Positions 52,180 through 60,817 of a stretch of DNA of 64,000 nucleotides are shown here, one piece after another. Both the position numbers and the translations under genes were made by a program. The DNA is from Paenibacillus_AP thailandensis. GTDB lineage: Bacteria > Bacillota > Bacilli > Paenibacillales > Paenibacillaceae. The notes below the pieces were generated by a model, which was given only the letters and a program-made list of their open reading frames with translations, did not search any database and was not told where the DNA came from. The stretch is from positions 147,999 through 211,998 of the forward strand of contig NZ_JBHUMY010000013.1 of NCBI RefSeq assembly GCF_042685365.1, read 5' to 3'. The stretch's first letter is position 1. Each line of letters opens with the position of its first letter.

Positions 52180-52683
52180 GCCGGGACGGGGACTGCACCC
52201 CGTTTGTGAGACATGGATCAAAACACCTCACAAGTCTAAGCAGCCAGTCGTCGATAATCAACCGGCGACTGGTTATTTAGTTTCGTTTGAATGCGAATTG
52301 AGTTAAAGTAGGTAATGTAATCTCGAACTGTCTGTTCAACGATTGCCGTCGTTGTGCAGGTGAGCCCTTCGAGATAGAATGTTTCAGACTTTAGCGTGGA
52401 ATGAAACGATTCGATGGGGGCATTATCAGCGGGCGTTCCCTTACGGGACATGCTCATGGTAATGCCTTTTCCTTTTACGGCTTCCTGATATGCTTGAGAC
52501 GTATACACGCTGCCCTGATCGCTATGAAGCATGGCCCCTGGTAGGTCTGGCAGTTGATTCAGCGTATCCAAAACAAACGTCGTATCTTGCTTATCTGCTA
52601 GTCTCAAGCCAAATGGGAATTCGATTCTCCAACTGGTAGACTTACATTTGATGGTCTGTTCACTAAACGTGATCAAGTTTTTT
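52180..52683 (-). mobile_element. IS3-family insertion sequence fragment
   Basis: Contains the transposase 3' part and one end with ACTGCACCCCGT (52191-52202). The other end and the first half of orfB plus all of orfA are missing, so it is a dead fragment. Confidence 0.75.
52236..52676 (-). pseudogene. IS3-family OrfB transposase, C-terminal fragment
   Basis: 146 codons with LHSDQGSVYTS (second catalytic Asp) and MSRKGTPADNAPIESFHSTLKSE (catalytic Glu), ending NSPVDYRRLAA-like SPVDYRRLAA. The integrase core lacks its first Asp region because the 5' end is truncated near 52676. Comparable elements encode an OrfAB fusion by frameshifting. Confidence 0.85.
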
Positions 52684-52920
52684 CAGGTAGTGAAGCAACC
52701 GAGGATGATGTGACATGGGGGCTTGGGGTTATGGAGTTCTTTAAAATGATACTGTTTTAGATTGGGTAGCGGACGAAGGAAGATTAATGTGACCGCGAAC
52801 CAGGCGCTGAAGGATACGGTTACAGTATGCGGAAAAAATAGATTGACTGAATTCAAGAATTGGCGACAATAGTTGTTAAACGTAATAAATATGAAACGAA
52901 ATGCGTGGTGCAGAAATTTT
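52684..52920. other. Short intergenic region upstream of LuxR gene
   Basis: No gene or promoter is recognised with confidence; short coding-like stretches (for example NVTANQALKDTVT near 52790) look like debris. Confidence 0.3.
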
Positions 52921-55557
52921 ATGATTGTACCTATATTAACTACAAAGCTGCACATACCACCGGCGCGACCAAAAGTGGTTCACCGTTCACATTTGTTCAA
53001 ACGCCTGGACGAGGGCCAGAAAAGAAAACTGACATTAATCTCCGCTTCTGCGGGTTATGGAAAAACAACGCTGGTAAGCGAGTGGCTGGCCGATTGTAAA
53101 CGTCCGGCCGCTTGGTTATCGCTGGATGAAGGGGACAACGATTCGACTCGTTTTCTCCTTCATCTTATCGAGGCCATAAAAAGAATCGTAAACGTTAGCG
53201 ACCAAGGGGTATGGAAAGCCATGCAATCCCCGGAACCGCTACCGATTACATATATCCTTACTTCTTTAATCAATGAACTATCATCCGCTACAGATTCTTT
53301 CATTCTCGTTCTTGACGACTATCACGTCATTGAATCCCAAACGGTGCATAACGCGCTTTCTTTTCTCATCGACCATCAGCCATTTCAGATGCATTCCATC
53401 ATCATAACACGTGAAGATCCGAAACTGCCCATTGCCAGATTACGAGCAAAAAACGAGTTGACGGAACTGCGTGGAAATGACCTGCGGTTCACCCGGAATG
53501 AAACGGCATTATTTTTCAATCAAATCATGGGACTTCAACTGTCATCTGCAGAGGTGATATTTCTGGAGGCGCGTACTGAAGGGTGGATTGCCGGGTTGCA
53601 ACTAGCGGCTATCTCCATGCAGGGCTATTCGGATACGGCCCAATTTATTTCGTTCTTTACCGGCAGCCACCGATTCGTGTTGGACTATTTGATGGAGGAA
53701 GTGCTGAAGCAGCAGTCCGAAAAGGTTCAAACCTTTTTGCTTCATACCTCCATTCTGGATCGATTTTGTGCTTCACTTTGTGAGGCGGTGCTGCAGAGTG
53801 ATAAGGAAGGGCATGACACCCTGGAGCATCTCGAACGTTCCAATCTTTTCATCATTCCGTTGGATAGCGAGCGTCTTTGGTATCGTTATCATCATCTTTT
53901 TGCCGATTTGTTGCGACAGCGTTTGCACCATGCCAACAAGGACAAGGCCCATGAGATTGCCGCCCTGCATACCAGGGCAAGTCATTGGTTTGAAGAGAAT
54001 GAACTGGAGGTCGAAGCGTTTCAGCACGCCGCAGCGGCTCAAGATGTGGATCGAGCTGCCAAATTAATCGAAGGAAAAGGGATGCCTCTTCATTTTCGCG
54101 GCGCTGCTCAGTCTGTATTAAACTGGTTAAAGCGCCAGGATGACGCCACGCTCAATGAGCGGCCGTCGCTTTGGGTCATTTATGCTTCTGCGCTGTTGAT
54201 GATCGGTCAACTGAACGGAATCGAACAAAAACTGTCTGCTGCCGAAGCGGCCATGAAACATATCAATCCGAATGAGATGGATCGAGATCTGATCGGACAT
54301 ATCGCATCGATCAGAGCTACGCTCGGAGTTACTCGGTACGATGCGGACAGCATTAGGACTCAATCCCTCATAGCTCTGGAGCATCTGCATCCACATAATC
54401 TGCCTGTACGTGCTGCAACAATCTGGACGCTAGGCGTTGCCTGCCAGTTGCAGGGTGATCGCGCGGCCGCCAGGCGGGCTTATACAGAAGCGTTATCAAT
54501 TAGCAAGCAAATCGGACATATCATGATTACGCTAATGGCATCTTTAGGTTTAGGCCAAATTCAGGAGTCGGACAATCAGTTGAGCCTGGCCGCGCAAGCC
54601 TATCAACAAGTCATTCAGCTTGCGGGCAATCCACCATTGCCGGTTGCTTGTGATGCCTACTTGGGCTTGGCTCGAATAAGGTATGAACGGAACGACCTGC
54701 ATGCCGCCGAACAGCATGTACAACAAAGTATGCAGTTAGCCAAGCAGATCGAGAAGACGGATAGGCTAACGGAGAGCAAATTATTTGCGGCAAAACTAAA
54801 GCTCGCAAGACATGAGATTTCAGCGGCGAAAGCTTTGCTAACCCAAGCTCGCCAAGAAGTGCAAGATCAACATTACAACCGTCTGCGGGGCGAAATGAAA
54901 CACTTGGAGCTTCTTATTTCTCTTCATCACGGTAGCTTTGCGGAAACGGTTAACCTTCTGGAAACGAGCGAATTCCCTGTACTGCGGGCAAGAATCCATA
55001 TGATCCAAGGAAATGCAAGAACGTCTCTTGCCATTCTGGGCACCTTATATGATCAAGCGAAAGCGAAGCAATGGAAGAACGACGAGATTAAGCTTCTGAT
55101 CCTCCAAGCTCTGGCTTTTCAAGTCCAGGGCAATATGAAGAGGGCGCTGCAAAGATTAAATGATGCTTTGATACGGGCGAAAAATGCAGGCCTTGTCCGT
55201 CTTTTTATTGACGAAGGAAAGGCCATGCTTGATTTATTAACCGCGGCGGCTGCCCGTCGCATTCAGCCTGAATATACCGAATTTTTGCTGGCTAACATGC
55301 ATCGTGAACAAAAGCTCAACGATTTCGCTGCTCACAGCTTTCCCATCCATTTCGAGCCTTTCGTCGAGGCTTTAAGCGAGCGTGAACTGGAAGTTCTGCA
55401 ATTGATCGCTCAAGGCTACTCCAATCAAGAAATAAGCGATCGGCTTTTCCTTGCATTAAGTACAGTGAAGGGGTATAATCGCAACATTTTTGATAATTTG
55501 CAGGTGAAAAGGCGAACCGAAGCGATCGCCCGTGCCAGAGAGCTCGGGCTGATTTAA
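52921..55557 (+). CDS. MalT-like LuxR-family transcriptional regulator
   Basis: 878 residues from ATG 52921 (MIVPILTTKLHIPPARPKVV, the usual family start); ATG 52891 is in frame upstream and no start has a strong ribosome binding site. The STAND ATPase has Walker A SASAGYGKTTLVSEW near 43 and Walker B FILVLDDYH. The middle (about 400-780) is TPR-like. The C-terminus is a LuxR helix-turn-helix: LSERELEVLQLIAQGYSNQEISDRLFLALSTVKGYNRNIF (landmarks ERELEVLQLIAQG and LALSTVKGY). It probably activates neighbouring genes on binding a small effector. Confidence 0.88.
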   Translation: MIVPILTTKLHIPPARPKVVHRSHLFKRLDEGQKRKLTLISASAGYGKTTLVSEWLADCKRPAAWLSLDEGDNDSTRFLLHLIEAIKRIVNVSDQGVWKAMQSPEPLPITYILTSLINELSSATDSFILVLDDYHVIESQTVHNALSFLIDHQPFQMHSIIITREDPKLPIARLRAKNELTELRGNDLRFTRNETALFFNQIMGLQLSSAEVIFLEARTEGWIAGLQLAAISMQGYSDTAQFISFFTGSHRFVLDYLMEEVLKQQSEKVQTFLLHTSILDRFCASLCEAVLQSDKEGHDTLEHLERSNLFIIPLDSERLWYRYHHLFADLLRQRLHHANKDKAHEIAALHTRASHWFEENELEVEAFQHAAAAQDVDRAAKLIEGKGMPLHFRGAAQSVLNWLKRQDDATLNERPSLWVIYASALLMIGQLNGIEQKLSAAEAAMKHINPNEMDRDLIGHIASIRATLGVTRYDADSIRTQSLIALEHLHPHNLPVRAATIWTLGVACQLQGDRAAARRAYTEALSISKQIGHIMITLMASLGLGQIQESDNQLSLAAQAYQQVIQLAGNPPLPVACDAYLGLARIRYERNDLHAAEQHVQQSMQLAKQIEKTDRLTESKLFAAKLKLARHEISAAKALLTQARQEVQDQHYNRLRGEMKHLELLISLHHGSFAETVNLLETSEFPVLRARIHMIQGNARTSLAILGTLYDQAKAKQWKNDEIKLLILQALAFQVQGNMKRALQRLNDALIRAKNAGLVRLFIDEGKAMLDLLTAAAARRIQPEYTEFLLANMHREQKLNDFAAHSFPIHFEPFVEALSERELEVLQLIAQGYSNQEISDRLFLALSTVKGYNRNIFDNLQVKRRTEAIARARELGLI

Positions 55558-55740
55558 AGTTTGATCTGCAACCTGTTCCGGTCTCAAGCAATGCCTTAAG
55601 GCGATGCTGGAGATCTTTTTTATTTCAAAACATACTTAAGTATCTACTCAGTCATCCTTTGCGGCTAATATACTAAACTCATCATCCATGGATATCCAGT
55701 CTTGCGCAGATCAAGCCTGGGCGGAAAGGAGTGAATCATC

Positions 55741-56439
55741 ATAAAATCGAACAGAAAAACGGCGATCTTGCTGGGGCTGCTGTTCATATCCAGCTTTATC
55801 TTTGGAATACTTAGCTCTGTTCCCGAGTTGGAACATCCGGATTATCTGGAAAAATTGTCAGAGATCGAAGTTCAGGTTTTGGTTGCAACTTTTTTTCAAG
55901 CGGCAATGGCCGCAGCATATGCAAGTATCGCGGTTGCATTATATCCAATACTTAAGACATACAGCAAAAGCTTGGCGGCGGGCTATTTCGGTTTCAGGCT
56001 GATCGGAGCGGGATTTCTTTTTGTTGGTATAGGCTCCCTGCTTCTTTTATTATGGTTAAGTCACCGTTTTGCAGCTGCAGGCCCAGCCGACTCATTGTGT
56101 TTAGAACTCATAGCGGAATTGCTCAGACGAGGCAGAGATATTCTGAATCATATTGGAATGATATTGCCCTGGAGTATCGGCGGCTTGATCCTCTACTATT
56201 GCCTGTATCAAATCAGGCTTATCCCAAGTTGGTTATCGATATGGGGGATGATAGGCTCCGTCTTTACTCTTGTGGCTACGTTATTATTGATGTTGAATAT
56301 TATAGAATTAGTGAGCCCGGTCTACTTTATTTTAAACGCACCTATCGCTATTTGTGAGCTGATTCTTGCTGCACTTCTGATCTTCAGGGGGTTCAATTCC
56401 ATTGGAATCAATCGAAACAAAGAAGGATGGTTCAGATGA
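55741..56439 (+). CDS. DUF4386-like membrane protein with unusual start
   Basis: About 232 residues with six membrane segments (AILLGLLFISSFIFGIL, VLVATFFQAAMAAAYASIAVALYPIL, RLIGAGFLFVGIGSLLLLLW and others), matching DUF4386 proteins. No ATG is in place: AAAGGAG is followed 9 bases later by ATA AAA TCG AAC AGA AAA ACG, where an ATG is expected (55741). The next usable codon is TTG 55768, which would cut the first helix. Either ATA is used, or the start was lost. It often sits near LuxR-type regulators of the kind upstream. Confidence 0.65.
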   Translation: MKSNRKTAILLGLLFISSFIFGILSSVPELEHPDYLEKLSEIEVQVLVATFFQAAMAAAYASIAVALYPILKTYSKSLAAGYFGFRLIGAGFLFVGIGSLLLLLWLSHRFAAAGPADSLCLELIAELLRRGRDILNHIGMILPWSIGGLILYYCLYQIRLIPSWLSIWGMIGSVFTLVATLLLMLNIIELVSPVYFILNAPIAICELILAALLIFRGFNSIGINRNKEGWFR

Positions 56440-56598
56440 TGAAGCGGAAGCTGTCATTCTCGGATGTATGGAAATCACAATGCTCATCTCGTAAGAAGAA
56501 GCAATATCCCGATTTATGATACAACACGACTTCATGCCGAGGCTGCCGTTGATTTTGCGTTAGGAGACGAGGAGTACAATGAAAGCTATCCATTATGA
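56430..56598 (+). pseudogene. Aspartate/glutamate racemase remnant
   Basis: One frame reads DEAEAVILGCMEITMLIS and stops; the next frame continues NIPIYDTTRLHAEAAVDFALGDEE to a stop at 56598. Together they equal the C-terminus of the aspartate/glutamate racemase family (GCTE motif, then DTTxxHAEAAVxFAL). The N-terminal two thirds are missing and a frameshift splits the rest. Confidence 0.75.
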
Positions 56599-56636
56599 AC
56601 AGCGAGTAGAACCGTATCATAAGTAACGGCAAGTTT
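56599..56636 (+). repeat. Left boundary repeat of the araC-ridA segment
   Basis: ACAGCG-AGT-AGAACCGTATCAT (56599-56620), AA, then GTAACGGCAAGTTT (56623-56636). The first block recurs directly at 58133-58154 (20 of 22 identical), the second recurs inverted at 58117-58130 (14 of 14). Confidence 0.8.
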
Positions 56637-56735
56637 TCATCTATCCTATCGAAGAAGACGCAACTAAGAAGTGCACAAATAGTTGCGATGCGAAATTGCC
56701 GGTCTTTTATACTTAGTTCGAGAGGAGGGAATGAG

Positions 56736-57632
56736 ATGGATTGGCTGGAAAGGATGAACCGGGCGATGGACTACATCGAATCGAACCTGGCTGGGGAGAT
56801 TGAGCTGAGTGAAGTTGCGCAGAGAGCTTGCTGTTCGTCTCATCAGTTCCAAAGGATGTTCTCCTTCATTACCAATGTTACGCTGGCGGAGTATATTCGG
56901 CGCCGAAAGCTTACCCTTGCCGCACTCGAAATACAGAATAGCGAGGCGGCTAGAGTGATCGATATTGCCATCAAATACGGGTACGAATCCCCGGTTTCTT
57001 TCGCGCGGGCTTTTCAATCGCTTCATGGGGTTACGCCGGCAAGGGCTCGCCAAGACGGCATTGCTCTTAAAGCATATCCACGCCTCTCCTTCCTGATTAC
57101 GATCAAAGGAGTAGATGCGATGAATTACCGAATTGAAACGAAGGAATCATTCGAGGTATTCGGCATGGAACGAGTTTTTCGCAGCGATGACGGCGGTGAT
57201 GCGCCGAACACGCCGGCACAATTCTGGCAACAATGCCACGCCAATGGCGAAGTAGAGAGACTTGCTGCGAATGCCGGCGACTTGCCCCGTTTTGTGAGCC
57301 AAGATGCATACAAAGTACATGGGATATGCAGTTACAAAAATACAGGAAACGATACTTTCCCGTATATGCTGTTTGCCTTTAAGAGCGAAACCAGTAACGT
57401 GAACGGATATTCTACAATAACGATCCCCGCACAAACCTGGGCCATCTTTCCCTCGGAACCAATTGCAAGGGATGCGCTCGGTGAAACCATCGAGACGTTG
57501 TATCGACGATTTTATGCGGAATGGCTCCCAACTTCAGGATATGAGCAGGTGGATGAAATGGAATTGCAAGTTTGCGGCGAAAGAGCTGGGCTTCATACCG
57601 TTGAACTATGGTTCGCCATAAGGAAAATCTAA
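56736..57632 (+). CDS. AraC-family regulator with GyrI-like effector domain
   Basis: 298 residues from ATG 56736 (after GAGGAGGG). The N-terminal AraC domain has MDYIESNLAGEIELSEVAQRACCSSHQFQRMFSFITNVTLAEYIRRRKLTLAALEI (landmarks LSEVAQRACCSSHQFQRMF and YIRRRKLTLAALE). Residues 140-298 are a GyrI-like small-molecule-binding domain (YRIETKESFEVFGMERVF ... TWAIFPSEP). Such Rob/SoxS-like proteins sense toxic compounds. It lies 64 bp before ridA inside the repeat-bounded segment. Confidence 0.88.
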   Translation: MDWLERMNRAMDYIESNLAGEIELSEVAQRACCSSHQFQRMFSFITNVTLAEYIRRRKLTLAALEIQNSEAARVIDIAIKYGYESPVSFARAFQSLHGVTPARARQDGIALKAYPRLSFLITIKGVDAMNYRIETKESFEVFGMERVFRSDDGGDAPNTPAQFWQQCHANGEVERLAANAGDLPRFVSQDAYKVHGICSYKNTGNDTFPYMLFAFKSETSNVNGYSTITIPAQTWAIFPSEPIARDALGETIETLYRRFYAEWLPTSGYEQVDEMELQVCGERAGLHTVELWFAIRKI

Positions 57633-57696
57633 AGCACGCTTACGACTTTGAACACGAGTTAGTGAAATAATATGGAATCGTAAAGGAGATAGAGTC

Positions 57697-58077
57697 ATGT
57701 TAAGAAAATTCAACCCTCCAGAGATGGTTTCCTCAGACGCATATAACCACGGTGTAGAGGTCTCATCATTTCAACGTTTGCTGTTCGTCTCGGGTCAAGT
57801 AGGCGTAGGTCCGGACGGAAATCCCGGTAAAGATATTCGGGAACAAACGGAATTGGCGATCGGCAATTTAAACAAAGTACTTGCCGGCGCAGATATGGAT
57901 ATGAACGACATCGTAAAATCCACAATCTATTTAACGGACGAAAGTCTAATCGGTCCTTTCATGGAGGCTGGTGCGGGATCCTTGCCTACCCCTCCGCCGG
58001 CGACGACGCTAGTTATTGTCAAAGCGCTCGCATCACCGGTCTTGCTCGTTGAGATCGAAGCCATCGCAGCGAAGTGA
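57697..58077 (+). CDS. RidA family protein
   Basis: 126 residues of YjgF/RidA fold: LLFVSGQVGVGPDGN, DIREQTELAIGNLNKVL, VKSTIYLTD and VEIEAIA. The deaminase Arg of RidA (PPAR motif, Arg105 in E. coli) is Thr103 here (PPAT). The protein therefore belongs to a Rid subgroup without that catalytic Arg and may not hydrolyse 2-aminoacrylate. AAAGGAGATAG precedes ATG. Confidence 0.85.
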   Translation: MLRKFNPPEMVSSDAYNHGVEVSSFQRLLFVSGQVGVGPDGNPGKDIREQTELAIGNLNKVLAGADMDMNDIVKSTIYLTDESLIGPFMEAGAGSLPTPPPATTLVIVKALASPVLLVEIEAIAAK

Positions 58078-59837
58078 AGCTGTTCCCTTTTTGACGGGTT
58101 GTAAACGATGGCCTTCAAACTTGCCGTTACAGACAGCGCGGAGAACCGTATCATCGCTAATGGTAAAATGTTAAGGGAGTTCATCACCTCCCCGAGCCCG
58201 GTTTTGTGAAAATTTGCAAGGGTTACACCATCCAGCAAGCGAGGGTCAAAATCAGCGATAAAATCATAGTCGCTATAGATCCTCTTTAACAACTCATAAG
58301 TATCGGATTGCAGTGCTTCAATCGTGAAGTCAAAGAGCAAGTTTATTTTTGTTACTCGTCGCCCAATCATTCTTGGCGAATCTTTTGTGATTTGGATATC
58401 CTTGATGATCAGCGAAAGAAGGGATTTTTGTTCATTGGGATCGACGCTCATTAGTACGTTATAGAAGTCTGAAAGCAATTTCTTCAGTGAATTGAAGTCC
58501 ACTGGCTCAGATTCCCGATTGTCCAATTGGAAAAGCAACTCTTCACGTTGTTGCTGGAGAGTTTTTAACTCGTCTTGAAGTGCGATCAGATTCGGCTTAA
58601 ACATGTCCAATAACTCGGTATCCACTATGATTTTTTCTTTGAGGTTATTGAGTTTTTTTAGTGTCTTGTCAATTTTGCTTTCGATACGCTTCTTTTCTTC
58701 GAGAAGCGGTTTCTCTGCATTCATTCTGTCCGTATTAATCTTCTGCACCAGTTTTTTTAGAAGGAGATCGTTTGTTACGATGCGGGAGAGCTCATCGAAA
58801 ACTTGTTTTTCCGCCACATCGGCACGAATCCCATGAGCACTGCAAACCGTTTTACCTTTATTATGGTATTGACCGCAGTTGTAGTATCGGTAAATTCGTC
58901 CGGATGAGCCTGGAGAACGCCCTGCAACCATCCCGTGTCCGCATTCTGGGCATCGTAGCAATCCTGCAAGAATAAATGGAGTATGAGAACGAACTGGCTT
59001 ATATGAACGTTTTTTCATGATTCGCTGAACATTTTCCCATTGTTCGATAGAGATAATTGGATCGTGGTTGCCGTCGGAAAGGATGTAGTCGGTATTCTTG
59101 CCGCTACGCCGCTTTTCAGCCCAGTTTTCTAATTGATTAAAACGAATTTTCCCAATATAGATCGGGTTATTTAAGATGTTTTTAACCGAAAGAGTACTGA
59201 ATGGATTGCCCTTTTTCGTTCTATATCCCATCTCATTTAATCTGCGTGTGATGGCTTTTAAACCCATATCTTGTTCGGCAAAATTGAAGATGGTACGTAC
59301 AATATGAGCTTCATCCTCATTGATTATCAATTCCTTGTTAACAGCGTCGTACCTTAAGACAATGCCACCGTTGTACTTGCCTTGCTTGGCCCTCTCAGTC
59401 ATACCCATTTTGACACGAGTAATAATGGTATTGCGTTCGAGCTCATTGATAGAACTCATGATCTGAAACATCGCAATGCCTACCGGGTTTGAGAGGTCAA
59501 CATTCTCAGTAATGCTAAGTAACTGAATGTTGTTCTTTTGAAATATTTCAATAATCTCAAGGGAGTCCTTTGTTCTTCTTGAAAGACGGTCAGTTCTGTA
59601 TATAAGGACTGATTGAAATTGCCGTTGTTTTACCTCCTTTAGTAATCGCCTCATTTGCGGACGGCCTTCAATGGTTTTTCCGCTAAATCCCTCGTCTATG
59701 TACCTTTCCACAATGTCTAAATTATTCTGCAATGCATAACGCTCCAACTCAGATAGTTGGGCTTGGATGCTGAACCCTTCGGTTGCTTGTTCCTCTGTAC
59801 TTACACGAACATAAATAGCGGCTGTTTTCTTATTCAT
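57927..59837 (-). CDS. Large serine recombinase (site-specific integrase)
   Basis: 636 codons from ATG 59837. The catalytic domain has YVRVSTEEQ with Ser13 as nucleophile, then YIDEGFSGKTIEGRPQMRRLL and VLIYRTDRLSRRTKDSLEI. The recombinase domain follows, then the zinc ribbon CPECGHG...CGQYHNKGKTVC, and a coiled coil near 385-450. It integrates or excises the element to its right. The last 90 or so codons look unlike the family, and the final 50 are antisense to ridA. The frame probably runs through the attachment site into host DNA. Confidence 0.88.
   Translation of the reverse strand: MNKKTAAIYVRVSTEEQATEGFSIQAQLSELERYALQNNLDIVERYIDEGFSGKTIEGRPQMRRLLKEVKQRQFQSVLIYRTDRLSRRTKDSLEIIEIFQKNNIQLLSITENVDLSNPVGIAMFQIMSSINELERNTIITRVKMGMTERAKQGKYNGGIVLRYDAVNKELIINEDEAHIVRTIFNFAEQDMGLKAITRRLNEMGYRTKKGNPFSTLSVKNILNNPIYIGKIRFNQLENWAEKRRSGKNTDYILSDGNHDPIISIEQWENVQRIMKKRSYKPVRSHTPFILAGLLRCPECGHGMVAGRSPGSSGRIYRYYNCGQYHNKGKTVCSAHGIRADVAEKQVFDELSRIVTNDLLLKKLVQKINTDRMNAEKPLLEEKKRIESKIDKTLKKLNNLKEKIIVDTELLDMFKPNLIALQDELKTLQQQREELLFQLDNRESEPVDFNSLKKLLSDFYNVLMSVDPNEQKSLLSLIIKDIQITKDSPRMIGRRVTKINLLFDFTIEALQSDTYELLKRIYSDYDFIADFDPRLLDGVTLANFHKTGLGEVMNSLNILPLAMIRFSALSVTASLKAIVYNPSKREQLHFAAMASISTSKTGDASALTITSVVAGGGVGKDPAPASMKGPIRLSSVK
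58117..58154 (+). repeat. Right boundary repeat / candidate attachment site
   Basis: AAACTTGCCGTTAC (58117-58130), AG, then ACAGCG-CGG-AGAACCGTATCAT (58133-58154). The mirror arrangement of the left copy, with the same 2-bp gaps. It lies just after ridA and within the end of the recombinase frame, where an attL would be expected. Confidence 0.8.
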
Positions 59838-60415
59838 CAATTCCTCACCTCGTTGCTGTACTTTTCTAGTATTTTAGAAATTTGTTCTAACATGTCCTCG
59901 GTCTGGTCGTTGCCTAATTTTAATAACGTGACCGTTATCATGTGTAGAATGTCAGAGATGCATGAGAATATCTGATGGTTATATTGCAGTGAAGATAGCT
60001 CGGTCAGCAATTTTATACGATCAGTGAGTTCATGTTGGTCTGCAATATTATGGAGTCGATTAAGGGTATTCATTGCAAAATCGTGAATCATAGTATCTTC
60101 ACGATTCAGCGGTTGTAGAGGCAGACTAGTCTCCAACCATTTGTCGTAAGGCATTTTGACGTTGTACTTATGACAAGTCGAGATCAGGTCAAAAAGTGAT
60201 TGGCGAAATTGGGCTTGGTATGTCAATAAAACAATTTGCTCCATCTCGATTCCAAGTACATTCGCCAACTTTTCTGCATTTTCAAAGGACGGTGCGTATT
60301 TACCGGTTTCTACATCCCGGATGTAGGTATGAGATACACCGGTCTTTTCCGAAAGCTCCCGATAACTCAGTTCCATTTTGACTCGCTTCGATTTTATTAA
60401 ATCTGCAATATTCAT
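59837..60415 (-). CDS. XRE-family regulator of the mobile element
   Basis: 192 residues from ATG 60415, 7 bases after GAGGTG (GTG 60424 is in frame upstream). The helix-turn-helix is MELSYRELSEKTGVSHTYIRDVETGKYAPSFENAEKLANVLG (landmarks SYRELSEKTGVSHTYIRD). The C-terminal 110 residues are helical and unrecognised. The stop overlaps the recombinase start (TGATG), so repressor and integrase are made together. It probably binds the twin operators upstream. Confidence 0.85.
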   Translation of the reverse strand: MNIADLIKSKRVKMELSYRELSEKTGVSHTYIRDVETGKYAPSFENAEKLANVLGIEMEQIVLLTYQAQFRQSLFDLISTCHKYNVKMPYDKWLETSLPLQPLNREDTMIHDFAMNTLNRLHNIADQHELTDRIKLLTELSSLQYNHQIFSCISDILHMITVTLLKLGNDQTEDMLEQISKILEKYSNEVRN

Positions 60416-60442
60416 TGTTTTCACCTCAAACTTAGTATAATC

Positions 60443-60517
60443 GTAAAATAAAAACTTTACAACAATAAATCATTATGCTAAAAATATAAATCAAGAACTG
60501 TAAATAAAATACTTTAC
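60443..60517. promoter_or_regulatory. Divergent control region with two GTAAA-N8-TTTAC operators
   Basis: Operator 1 at 60443-60460 and operator 2 at 60500-60517 (extended to TGTAAA...TTTACA). On the minus strand TTGTAA, 17 bp, TATACT forms a promoter for the XRE gene that overlaps operator 1. Operator 2 precedes the rightward genes. Confidence 0.75.
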
Positions 60518-60538
60518 AATAAAAAGAGGTGATGTCGG

Positions 60539-60733
60539 GTGTCAAGAAAGCCATATGATTTCATTGACACAAAAAATGCATTTGCTCCTGAAGATAGTCA
60601 AGATTTAGTTGAGTTTCTTCAAGAGCGGCGGCGTGTAGAGCAACTTTTTCTGTCCAAGCTTGCTCTGATCATTGATTATTATTTGCACAAAAATCGTGAT
60701 CCACCAGCCGGGACAGATGGTTGTACTCAATAA
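60539..60733 (+). CDS. Small mobile-element protein of unknown function
   Basis: 64 residues from a GTG start after AAGAGGTGATG. It is hydrophilic, with a helical middle LVEFLQERRRVEQLFLSKLALIIDYYLH. Not recognised. As the first gene rightward from the operators it may be an early control protein of the element. Confidence 0.6.
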   Translation: MSRKPYDFIDTKNAFAPEDSQDLVEFLQERRRVEQLFLSKLALIIDYYLHKNRDPPAGTDGCTQ

Positions 60734-60817
60734 TTTTGAAATTGAATACAGAAAATGCTGTTCCCACTAAGTAGGTCATAAACCGTTCGGGACTACGGAC
60801 TGAAGGAGGACGAAACC

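Noticed and set aside
56599..58154. Integron attC sites around araC-ridA
   Set aside because: The dyads lack the GTTRRRY/RYYYAAC core of attC, and the cassette holds two genes.
58108..58209. Small frame starting MAFKLAV after ridA
   Set aside because: No ribosome binding site; overlaps the boundary repeat and the recombinase end, so more likely chance.
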